NCBI GenBank assembly: GCA_963691705.1
Contig: OY829546.1
Location: 33,450,040-33,514,039 of the forward strand
Source of the DNA: Viola odorata
Lineage: Eukaryota; Streptophyta; Magnoliopsida; Malpighiales; Violaceae
DNA length: 64,000 bases
Direction: 5' to 3'
Positions 44,405-53,429 of the stretch are shown piece by piece (position 1 is the stretch's first letter; each line of letters opens with the position of its first letter). Below the pieces are notes generated by a model. The model was not told the DNA's origin. It searched no databases and worked only from the letters and a program-made list of their open reading frames with translations. The position numbers were made by a program, and so were the translations under genes.

Positions 44405-45115
44405 TTTTTCAGGATTTGTGTGGCAGTTCAAAACCCCACCTTTCAAAATTTCGTGTGGCGGTTCAAAACCCCACCTTTCAAACTTTCGTGTGGTGGTTCA
44501 AAACCCCACTTTCTAAGTTTTGTGTGGCGGTTCAAAACCCCACCTTTCAAACTTTCGTGTGGCGGTTCAAAACCACACCTTCCAACTTTTGTGTGGCGGT
44601 TCAAAACCCCACCTTCCAAGTTTTATGTGGCGGTTCAAAACCCCACCTTTCAAGTTTTGTGTGGCGGTTCAAAACCCTACCTTTCAAAATTTTATGTAGC
44701 GGTTCAAAACCCCACCTTCCAAGTTTTGTGTGGCGGTTCAAAACCCCACCTTTCAAAATTTTGTGTGGCAGTTCAAAACCCCACTCTTCAAAATTTCGTG
44801 TGGCGGCCCACCTTTCAAACTTTTGTGTGGCGGTTCAAAACCCCACCTTTCAAACTTTCGTGTGGCGGTTCAAAACTCCACCTTCCAAGACTCGTGTGGC
44901 AGTTCAAAACCCCACCTTCCAAAATTTCATGTGGCGGTTCAAAACCCCACCTTCCAAGTTTTGTGTGGCGGTTCAAAACCCCACCTTTCAAAATTTCGTG
45001 TGGCGGTTCAAAACCCCACCTTTCAAAGTTTCATGTGGCGGTTCAAAACCCTACCTTCCAAGTTTTGTGTGGCGGTTCAAAACCCCACTTTTCAAGTTTT
45101 GTGTGGCGGGTCCAC
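44405..45115 (+). repeat. 35-bp tandem array (about 20 copies)
   Basis: The unit is GTTCAAAACCCCACCTTTCA followed by AAMTTTYGTGTGGCG; the first copies start at 44,426, 44,461 and 44,496. Because 35 is not divisible by 3, long ORFs appear in all three frames and repeat every 105 bases. They are artefacts. Confidence 0.95.
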
Positions 45116-45356
45116 ACCAATATCCGGAGAGCGATAGTATCGCACGGACATGCATTTACATCTTCGGCACCCACCTCCAACGGGCACCAGCGTCCGAGAG
45201 GAATTTAGCATTAACATCTAACTAGCAGCAGCGTCCGGAAGGATTTCGCATCAACCTCCAACATGCAGCAGCATTTTCCATTTCAATTCTCACATCAAGG
45301 TCTCAGGGGGCAACAACGCCCAAGCAATGCTACACCACCATTAATTTTCTACATCA

Positions 45357-45835
45357 ATCAGCGACGGCCTACGAGTACGTCCCTCGACGGAGCTGAAGTT
45401 TACATTTTCTGCATCAATCAGCGACGACCTAAGAGTACGACCCTCGACGGAGCTGAAGTTTACATTTTCTGCATCAATCAGCGACGGCCTATAAGTATGA
45501 CCCTCGATGGAGCTGAAGTTTACATTTTCTGCATCAATCAGCCACAACCTACGAGTACGACCCTCGACGGAGCTGAAGTTTACATTTTCTGCATCAATCA
45601 GTGACGGCCTACGAGTACGACCCTCAACGGAGCTGAAGTTTTATTTTCTGTATCAATCATCGATGGCCTACGAGTACGACCCTCGACGGAGCTGAAGTTT
45701 ACATTTTCTGCATCAATCAGTGACGGCCTACGAGCACGACCCTCGACGGAGCTGAAGTTTATATTTTCTGCATCAATCAGTGACGACCTACGAGTACGAC
45801 CCTCGACGGAGCTGAAGTTTACATTTTTAGCATCG
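45357..45835 (+). repeat. 60-bp tandem array (8 copies)
   Basis: Almost exact 60-base period. Units contain CAATCAGCGACGGCCTACGA then GTACGACCCTCGACGGAGCT and GAAGTTTACATTTTCTGCAT. One unit is 2 bases shorter (45,599-45,657). Confidence 0.95.
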
Positions 45836-46030
45836 ACGTCTGAGAATTGCGGTGTCCCCGTTCGGATCTCAAGTTTACATTTTCTGCATCGACGTCTGAG
45901 AATTGCGGTGTTCCCGTTCAGATGTCAATTTCATTTCCTGCACAGAGGTCCGAGAATTACGGTGTCCCCGTTCAGATCTCAAGTTTACGTTTCCTGCATC
46001 GATGTCCGAGAATTGCGGTTCGGACCTCAA
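45835..46030 (+). repeat. ~56-bp tandem repeats (4 copies)
   Basis: Units start GACGTCTGAGAATTGCGGTG (45,835, 45,891, about 45,946 and 46,004). They share AAGTTTACATTTTCTGCATC with the preceding 60-bp array. Confidence 0.85.
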
Positions 46031-46234
46031 ATTACATTTTTCACACTTTACTTTCAGCATCCACGTAGGGACTACGAGTACTACCCTCGCCCAGGTCAAA
46101 AGTCTCCAATCGCTCACTCTTAGGTAAGTCTGCCTTTAAATTCTGCATCATTTTCAAAATCATCAATGGCACGGGAGCAACCATCTTTCCTGCTCATCAA
46201 TAACCTTCGATTACACCTTGTTTTTTATAAGACA

Positions 46235-46250
46235 GTAAAGAGGGGGCAAC
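46235..46250 (+). other. Polypurine tract of the Ogre-like element
   Basis: GTAAAGAGGGGGCAAC directly precedes the 3' LTR start TGTTGCTACC. Confidence 0.8.
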
Positions 46251-47302
46251 TGTTGCTACCCGATTTCTGATTTTAAATTCTTCGTCCAAACATTTTTACA
46301 TTTCTTATCATCAATTTTTCAAAAATCATACATCCATATATTTTTGTCCAACTGATGTTTATTTTTACGCTCAATGTCATTTAAATTTTATTTCATATGT
46401 TTTTCGCAGTTTTATCACTTTTCCCATTCGAACCAGTATCGGTTCCAAGTAAAATTCTCGAAAGCAATGGTCGAACAATTTTGCTCATTAGCTACTTATT
46501 CTTTATTATTTTTCTAACTCGCGCTATCTCATTGCAATTTGTTCAATTTTTATCCTATAATTTTTCTGTTCAAACTTTATCGCTCACAAGCGAATTTTTA
46601 TTGAACTATCTAGCGAACTTTTTTATTGCTTACTGTATGCTAAATATGTTATTTTATTTTATTATACATTTTAACATTTTCGGTTTGAGTTTATATTCAT
46701 TTTCAGGTAAAATTGCTCGTACCGTCTACTTGAATTGAATAATTAAATAATAAATCAAGCCATTGATCTAGTTGCCTTTGAAAGTCAAACAAGATCAAGT
46801 GGCTGTGGTAATTACCACGTAAGCGTGCATTTCTTCATTTGGTTCATGCATGGAGACAACCAGACACGATCACTCAACCTCTCTCTCTCTACTTTTTCAA
46901 AAAGCCTACTCCCTCTCTACTCATCCATCCTCCCTCAGCAAATCTCTTGAAGCTTCCGAGTGTCCTCAGCCACACAAATGAACCAGCTCATCAATCTGAC
47001 GTCATCAACGCCGACGTCATCCTCGCCCTCAACCGACTCAAATTCCCTATAAATACCCATCTCATACCATTGATTCGAGGGGGGATGGAAGGGCCAATTG
47101 AAGAGCTCATGCACTCTATCCTCCACTTGTCTATTTACTTTTATATTTTATTCATTTTTCTATGTTTTTCTTGCCGCCGCGATGTCCTTGGTCTGCTAAG
47201 GGAGAACGTGATGCTGCTGGCTCGCCGAAGCTGCCCCTGTCGTTGGAGCCGAGACGTACTATGCTGCTCCGTTGCTCCATGGCTGCTAGTTCGGTTGCTC
47301 AA
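46251..47302 (+). repeat. 3' LTR of the Ogre-like element (truncated)
   Basis: It matches the 5' LTR from its start to CGGTTGCTCAA (5' copy about 20,313) and then diverges, so about 890 bp of its end is missing. Confidence 0.85.
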
Positions 47303-48540
47303 GAGTAGATAGATGTATGTGTGGAAACAAAGAAAGGAAAACACTAAGACAAGCTACTCAAGAAAGACTCAAGGAAATGAGAAAAGAAATTACAAAGAAA
47401 AATCAAAACCGAAACTTTAATCAACAAAATTGGAAACCAAAATTCAAACAAATCCACACCTAATTGTAAACTACTACACTTCTAATGTAATCATACACAC
47501 TAGTAGTCTCTTGCTTTTGACTCAATTGCAATTTTTTTTTTTTTGAATTTGGAACTTGATCACTTTTTTGTTTCGATCTATGTTTTAGTTTCTTTTTTTT
47601 TTTTTTTGCAATGAGTGAAGAGAGCTCACTTGTGTGACATGTATCCTTCAAGAAAAAGAAGTGAAAGACAAGTAGTTTTACACTTTGAAAAATATTCACT
47701 AGACGCCAAATATTTGATGAGGTGGCACTAGTGATGAGGTGGCAAAATGTGTGAGGTGGCAAGTGAGGTGGCAAGTGTAAGGATACTAAACCTAGGGCCG
47801 ACTAAGTGTGGTGAGCAAGCTGAAATTCTTGGCTCACAATAGGGGTGATGTGGCCGGCTAGGAGTGGAGCTAATTTTTGTGGCACTTACCTAATCAACAA
47901 ACAAGTCCACATGGCTCTCATGGCTACCATAGAAAGCTCCAACAACATCCAAAAAATTACCACAGATAATATCAGAATTAAACCACACAAACACCAAGTT
48001 TCGGAATTTTTTGGTGCCCACAATAATCAAACACAAAAAGCAAAACGTACACAATGATGAACACAAAGAACACCAAGCAGACTTTCGCCTTCTAGCCACA
48101 AGGTATATCAAAAGTGGGCCAAAAATTCTGAAAATGAATAGAAAGACTCAAAAGACTCCGATCTACAACTTTGTAGAAGGAAGAAAAATGAAATTCTAAG
48201 TGGAAGGCACAGAAAATAGATGCACAAAATAGAACTATTTTTCTCGCGCGATTTTTGCACACTTTTCTTCCAAGGTCAAAAAGTATGGAAAAATCATAGA
48301 TTCAGCAGCCGACTCAAAAACAACATTTGTTATACTCAGAAATAAATTTAAGCACAAACATTTTCAGATTTTTCGAAATTAAAAAACTGACACAAAATAG
48401 AAAAGAAGGCAGACTCAAAAATTGCCTCCTGGACAGAAAAATTCTGACCAGCACAAACGGAGAAAGATGATATGGGGGAAGCAATTTTAATGGAGGAAAT
48501 GGTGAGATGAAAAGTAAGAACCAACCTAGAGGATGCTGGA

Positions 48541-48552
48541 GCTCTGCTACCA
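48541..48552 (-). other. Primer-binding site (initiator Met tRNA type)
   Basis: Minus strand TGGTAGCAGAGC, one change from the usual TGGTATCAGAGC, two bases inside the LTR end. Confidence 0.65.
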
Positions 48553-48554
48553 CA

Positions 48555-49620
48555 TGATGCGACCCAAGCGCCTCAATGGAGAACTAGGCGCGGGCTTGAT
48601 GGAGCTTTCGGATCTAGTCCCTTGCACGGATGGTTTCCTTGAAACAAAATGGATGGATGCGGAATATTTGATGGGTAAGTGGGAGTTTAGATGCAGCGGA
48701 ATATAATGAAGGAAGCTTGAAGGTGTTTGATGGAAACAATAAACGAACTTAGCAAGAAGCATTACTAAGGGTCTTTCTTTGGATTGATGAGCTCGCTCAA
48801 GAACAAGGTTGAGTAACTTGATTACAAGAAAGGAAAGGATAAACAATGGCTTTTAGCTCTAGTAGGATGCGGTGCCAAGAACCCTAACAAGTTCCTTAGG
48901 CTAAGCCTAAGGGTTGGTCTAAAAGCCCTATGATGAAAATCATGAGCAAAATCAAAGACAACCTAAAATGAACCTAAGTTCCTCATTTTATTGGAAAATA
49001 TATATAAGGGTAAAATGACCCAAAACACCCTTAGAGAAAGTGCCTTGAGACGCTCGGCCATGGCTCGCCCAAGGGCTCGGACACAGGCTCGGACGCTGGC
49101 TCGGACACGGGCTCGGCCAAAGACTCGGACGCGGGCTCGGACACCGCCGTGTGACAGGGCGCTGGCACGGGCGTGCGACACGGCTCGGGCCGTCGAGGGC
49201 GAGATAGAGCACGGACATGCGAGGGTAAGACACGACTCGGGCCGTCGAGGGCAAGATGGAGCACGGATCCGCGAGGACAAGACACGACTCGGGCCTTCGA
49301 GGGCAATACGTGGCTCGGGCCTTCGAGGGCAAGATGTGGCTCGGGTCGTCGAGGGCAAGATGGAGCACGGATCCGCGAGGGCAAGACACGGCTCGGACCG
49401 TCGAGGGCAAGACGTGGCTCGGGCCTTCGAGGGCAAGATGGAGCACGGACGTGCGAGGTCAAGACACGACTCGGGCCTTCGAGGGCAGGCCGAGTCATGG
49501 TGGTACCAATGAGCCGTCACCTCATGAATATCCCTCTTGGCCTTAGGCGCCGATAGAAGTCTAGAGACTAAGTCAGGGCTCCTCGTGGGCCTATGAGGGT
49601 AAGTGAGCTGGATCGTATCA
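48555..49620 (-). repeat. LTR of the initiator-Met-type element (1,066 bp)
   Basis: In element sense it begins TGATACGATCC (49,620) and ends GGGTCGCATCA (48,555), giving matching inverted ends. A TATATATA stretch at about 49,000-49,008 fits a promoter reading leftwards. Confidence 0.7.
49060..49490. repeat. GC-rich tandem repeats inside the LTR
   Basis: Left part: GGCTCGGACRCG-type short repeats (49,062-49,165). Right part: units with CGAGGGCAAGA, GGCTCGGGCC and GAGCACGGATCCGCGAG. ORFs in five frames across it are compositional artefacts. Confidence 0.85.
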
Positions 49621-51512
49621 CTGGTCTGCCTGCTTTTATTTCGGTTTCTTTAAAAAAAAAAAACTAAATAGAAAAACAGAAGAAAAAAAAATATTTATTA
49701 TATTTCCAAATAAAAGCCGATCAGGCAATTCAGAAGGCAGCCATTCGAGCCCCCGAAGCACGACATAGACCTCCCCCACTGATGAAAGCCGAAGCCATTG
49801 TTTAGCCCTCGCCATCAGCCTTCTTCAGCGAGTGTTGCTCACCGTCTTGCCTCCTTCTAAGCCAAGGAATTCTCCCCCAGATTTATTTTCTTCTCTTTCC
49901 ATTCCTTTCTCACTTCTCCCTTCACCTCTGTTTCCTTCATCTCGTTCCTCTCTCTCCCTTCCCCCCTTCTCTTTTTATTCTTTATTTTCTACAAAGTCAC
50001 CTCTGATCACTAGAATGCCCTCGCATGTGACCTACAATACTCAGATTGACGTGCAAACTCTGTCTGTGTTGTGTTATTTCCATTCTTGAGTGATAGCCTA
50101 AACACATATTTTGTTTTGAGTGTGAGTGCAAACACATATCTAGGTGAGGATTGCTAGTGAATAGGCTTGGTCTGGGAAAGTCTGGTTGGGAGGGTCATTA
50201 TTCTCTCAGCCAGATGCAGGTGCTTTTCTAGGGCTAGATTTGTTGATTGGGTGTAGTTTGTCGGATGTCATGTCTATTCTGGGTGTTGGGGGTTGAAGAT
50301 GTATGTTAGCGCACGATGTGGTTTTCCAATTTTGTTAATGCTCGAGGGCGAGCATTGGGGCAGTGTGGGGATGTTTGATAGTGTGTCTCATGGGCATGAT
50401 TTTACCTTCTTTTCTAGCCCTTTCAGGGGCATGATTCTGCCATTTGATCTTTATTTCTATCTTTATTGCAGATCAGAGTCAATAGGAGGAAAAGATCAAA
50501 AAGAAGCATTTTTGGAGCATTCCTGAGGATCTTCAGCTTCAAGGCCTAGAAGTCCAGACTGTCATCAAGGCCTCGACGCGAACTAAAACAGTGAGTAGTC
50601 TCTCGGTCGCGATAAATCTGCATCTTCTCTTAATCGAAACCAAAGAGAAGCATCTTTATAGATCCGCACGGGATTCCGTGGGCTTCCAGAAGCTGTTAGG
50701 CGAGCCAGGATTCTAGGATATTCCCCTAAAGGACATGTGCTATCACGCCCTCATTCACCCTCCTTCCCCTTAGTTGTTTTGTCCCCTAGCTAGTTTTAGC
50801 CTATATAAGCTTAGCTTTAGGGTTTTGTGTAGGACGGCTGACCTAGGACATTAATACATCACTCTCTTTTACCCTAATTTTTGGGATCATCTCCTCTTAG
50901 CATTTTGGAGCAGCCGCCAACTTTGTAAAGAGGAAGCTTTTGATTTATAATATTTCATCTTTTCGGTTTCTTCTAACCCTTCTCTTTTATTTATTGTATG
51001 ATTATCATCATCCACGGTTCATATTCTAGTATGAGTAGCTAAGTTCCATTCTCTTAGTAAAGGGTGTTTCGAGGGTTGTAGGGTTCGGTTAGGAGGCCTA
51101 ATGCTTGCTTAACATATTCTCTATTGACATGATTGTTTACCGTTTTAATCCCATGCTCATTTAGGAATGTTAAGGGCCTGATCAACTGTTAATATTTCTG
51201 TATGAGTATTATCATTCTCTTGGTTATAACTGACGCGAAGCCTTGAGTTAGAGTAGACACCTAGTGGAGGCAGCGCGAGAGGCCTCTGTCTAGGGGTAAA
51301 CGGTTATTTAGGGTATGTGATACGAGTCTGAAAAGCTGAGCTATCGCGCCCTAGATCTGTCTTACCTCCCCTTCATGGGCGTTTTGAGTAGTGCCTCCCT
51401 GCATTGGTGCCTGGGAGGACGGCGAATGTCAAGGTCACCTCATATGTGGAAATAGGGGGTGACTTTTAGCTAAGAAGGTAAGTAGGGGATACGGTGTGGA
51501 AATGCGGTCCCT
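49621..51512 (+). mobile_element. Athila 3' region and 3' LTR fragment
   Basis: 49,621-50,371 is non-coding, pyrimidine-rich sequence ending in ATTGGGGCAGTGTGGGGA, a purine-rich stretch. The LTR follows. It is probably the 3' end of F2, whose middle was lost around the Ogre-like insertion. Confidence 0.65.
50372..51512 (+). repeat. Athila 3' LTR (truncated at its end)
   Basis: Begins TGTTTGATAG after the purine stretch; from 50,592 it is nearly identical to 14,786 onwards. It breaks at about 51,512 (GGAAATGCGGTCCCT), where Tat element G sequence starts. Confidence 0.72.
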
Positions 51513-51528
51513 TTTTCCTGGTGAGGGA

Positions 51529-52772
51529 TTAATGCCTTCATTCACATTTGCAAGTTGCAGGGTGTCCTTATCCCGTCTGTCAATTTATTCCGCAAGTTTT
51601 TTAGTTTTAAGTGCCGCAACTGTGTGGTGGGTATCACCCCAAGGTGGAATGACGCGTTAGTGCAATCATTCTGGCAGAAATTCCGGGGCTTCGAAGAGAC
51701 TGTGGCCGATTGGAAGAGCGGTTTCTTCATTGTGAAATTGCCTTTCCGCCCTTGGCCAAGGGGTTTCAATCAGTGTCTTGATGATTCCATTTGGACAAAC
51801 CCATCCGTAATATCCAAGGACGTACATCGGCAAACGAACATGCTGCTGGAGCTGAGCTCGTCCTTTCACATTCGAGAGTTTGCCTTGTACAAGCTTGTAG
51901 AGAAGTGTACTATAAGTAAGTTTCTTTTCCCCCGTTATCACCTCGGCTTATTCACTATTCTGATATGTCTAGTCTACAGGTGACGCTGGAAATCAACCGT
52001 CGAGCGATAAGGACGTTCCTCTGAACGTGAGGCCGCTTCAATCACTGCCACCATCTCCTTCGCCTGAGAGTTCCAGTCATCCTGCCGCTCCACCAAAAAG
52101 AAAAAGATTCAAGACTGTTGCCAGACGCGATATCTTCAACCGGACCTCTCGCTCTCTCGAGAACTGGTTACCTATTCGGAACAAAGGAGTGACTCCAAAT
52201 CGTCCTAAGACTGAAGTAACTGATAATGGCAACGAGGACATGGATACCGACTCTAGGCTTCGTCATGCTTCCGCGACTCAATGGAAGAAGCTAAGAATGG
52301 GAAGTAGCAACCCAGTCACTGAGGCTGCTTCGAAGAAGGCTAATGAAACCCCTGTTGCTGGGGCTGATCCTCTTAGTGGTGCAAGTACTTCCAAAATGGC
52401 GACAGTGGTTGAGGCGTCGACCAACGTTCCTCCTGAAGCTTCCGAGGTTCCGCCAGAAGTCAACCTTCCTCCTCCAACCGCCGCTCCTGACTCTTCTATC
52501 TCTTCTTTCATTCCTGATGTCACTGCCCCGAATCTTGAGCCTACCGCTACGCCCGATCCTCTGCTAAATGGCCTTCCGCCATTATTCTGCACTTTTATCT
52601 CTGGAGTCGGGGATACCGCGCGAAATTGCTCTCCTCCTCTTACCGTCAATCTTTCCTCTCAGGGTCCTCAAGGAGCCACCTCCTATCGCTTGGATCTGTC
52701 TACCTCTGGCACCAGCGGACTTAGTGTGCTAGGAATATCGAACCCACTATCGCGAAACGAGCCGGTGGGCTC
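51529..52772 (+). pseudogene. Antisense gene c (element G), 5' part up to insertion E
   Basis: Lacks its beginning. It opens with NAFIHICKLQGVLIPSVNLF, the second half of the Transposase_28-like domain, then RWNDALVQSFWQKF and HIREFALYKLVEKCTI. Exon 1 ends at 51,915; intron 51,916-51,979 (64 bases, GTAAGT…TCTACAG) is phase 1 like B; exon 2 continues GDAGNQPSS…PPKRKRFK…NWLPIRNKG without a stop. The frame is cut at 52,772 by element E. It resumes at 61,136 after the duplicated GGCTC. Confidence 0.82.
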
Positions 52773-53344
52773 TGATAACAATTCACCTAAAAGTAGGGGC
52801 ATTTTCGCCTATCACCCGGTGGGAAGGGACATAGCTACTGTTTCGCTCCACCACGATAGGGATAAGGTTGCTACCTTCCTCAAAGGCTAACGCTACGAGG
52901 GCTAACGGTGCCCTACCGGCTCCTCTCACGGACCTCGTGGATGGTTCAAGGAGTTATCTCACCCCCAAAGGAAACCACGCGACAGGAAGAAAGCTCCGGC
53001 TATTATCCTACCGCGGCAATATCCACCTATACACCTACCGCCAAGGTAGCGTGTCACGATAAGGGCGAATCACATACCCTAACGTGAGCGATAGCTCCGT
53101 ACTCTTTTACTTGGGCGGGAACGCCCCATTCTTCTATAAATACCTCCCCCCACGAAGGAGGCAGGTAAGCGGACTTTACTGGCCAAAACTCTGCCAAATT
53201 CAGTACACATACTGACTTAAGCATCGGAGTGTTTCCGCCGGAGACCCCCTCCGGCGCATTGCAGGTACTGTGGACCGTCGCGCACACTGACCTGAGAGGA
53301 GCTGCTCCACCCTACATCCTTCAGCAGAAGACAAATTATTATCA
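52773..53344 (+). repeat. 5' LTR of element E
   Basis: Pairs with 60,560-61,130. TATA box 53,135-53,142; hairpin 53,236-53,256. Confidence 0.96.
53135..53256 (+). promoter_or_regulatory. LTR promoter TATA box and hairpin (element E)
   Basis: TATAAATA at 53,135, then 101 bases from its start CGCCGGAG-ACCCC-CTCCGGCG (53,236-53,256), a perfect 8-bp stem, followed by CATTGCAGGTACTG, which has a splice-donor-like CAG|GTA. Confidence 0.68.
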
Positions 53345-53347
53345 AAT

Positions 53348-53365
53348 TGGTGCTTTCGTTGAGAG
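53348..53365 (+). other. Primer-binding site of element E
   Basis: TGGTGCTTTCGTTGAGAG, three bases after the LTR. Confidence 0.78.
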
Positions 53366-53429
53366 TATTGGTTCTATTAAGTGAGCATCCTTAATAACCA
53401 AGCTCCTCCTCCCCGAAGCTAGAAGGATT

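Larger units (their letters stand above)
19248..47302 (+). mobile_element. Ogre-like Tat retrotransposon, non-autonomous, interrupted by element B
   Basis: The LTR copies starting TGTTGCTACCCGA are at 19,248 and 46,251. The 5' copy is followed by an Ogre-type primer site (21,199), a T-rich repeat leader, an ORF1 homologue and gag fragments. The 3' copy is preceded by a purine tract. I see no protease, RT, RNase H or integrase in the Ogre-derived parts (21,196-24,325 and 40,388-46,250), so it depended on proteins supplied elsewhere. Element B (24,326-40,387) is inserted in its gag region. The 3' LTR breaks off at about 47,302. Confidence 0.83.
47303..49620 (-). mobile_element. Partial LTR element with initiator-Met-type primer site
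   Basis: Read on the minus strand: LTR (49,620-48,555), primer site TGGTAGCAGAGC (48,552-48,541), then about 1.2 kb of leader with no coding frame I can support. Homopolymer runs lie near 47,530 and 47,597, and GAGGTGGCAAGT repeats near 47,717-47,790. The left side breaks at 47,302 against the truncated Ogre LTR, with no second LTR, so the lineage cannot be assigned. Confidence 0.65.

Noticed and set aside
44309..45225. Overlapping ORFs of 299, 281 and 135 codons on the plus strand
   Set aside because: They follow the 35-bp tandem array in all three frames; the peptide repeats every 105 bases. Repeat artefact, no gene.
45263..45695. ORFs over the 60-bp array on both strands
   Set aside because: 60 is divisible by 3, so any stop-free frame stays open through all units. 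No gene signals.
48963..49556. ORFs of up to 185 codons on both strands in the GC-rich LTR
   Set aside because: Low stop frequency in CG-rich tandem repeats; similar peptides in several frames and no family resemblance.
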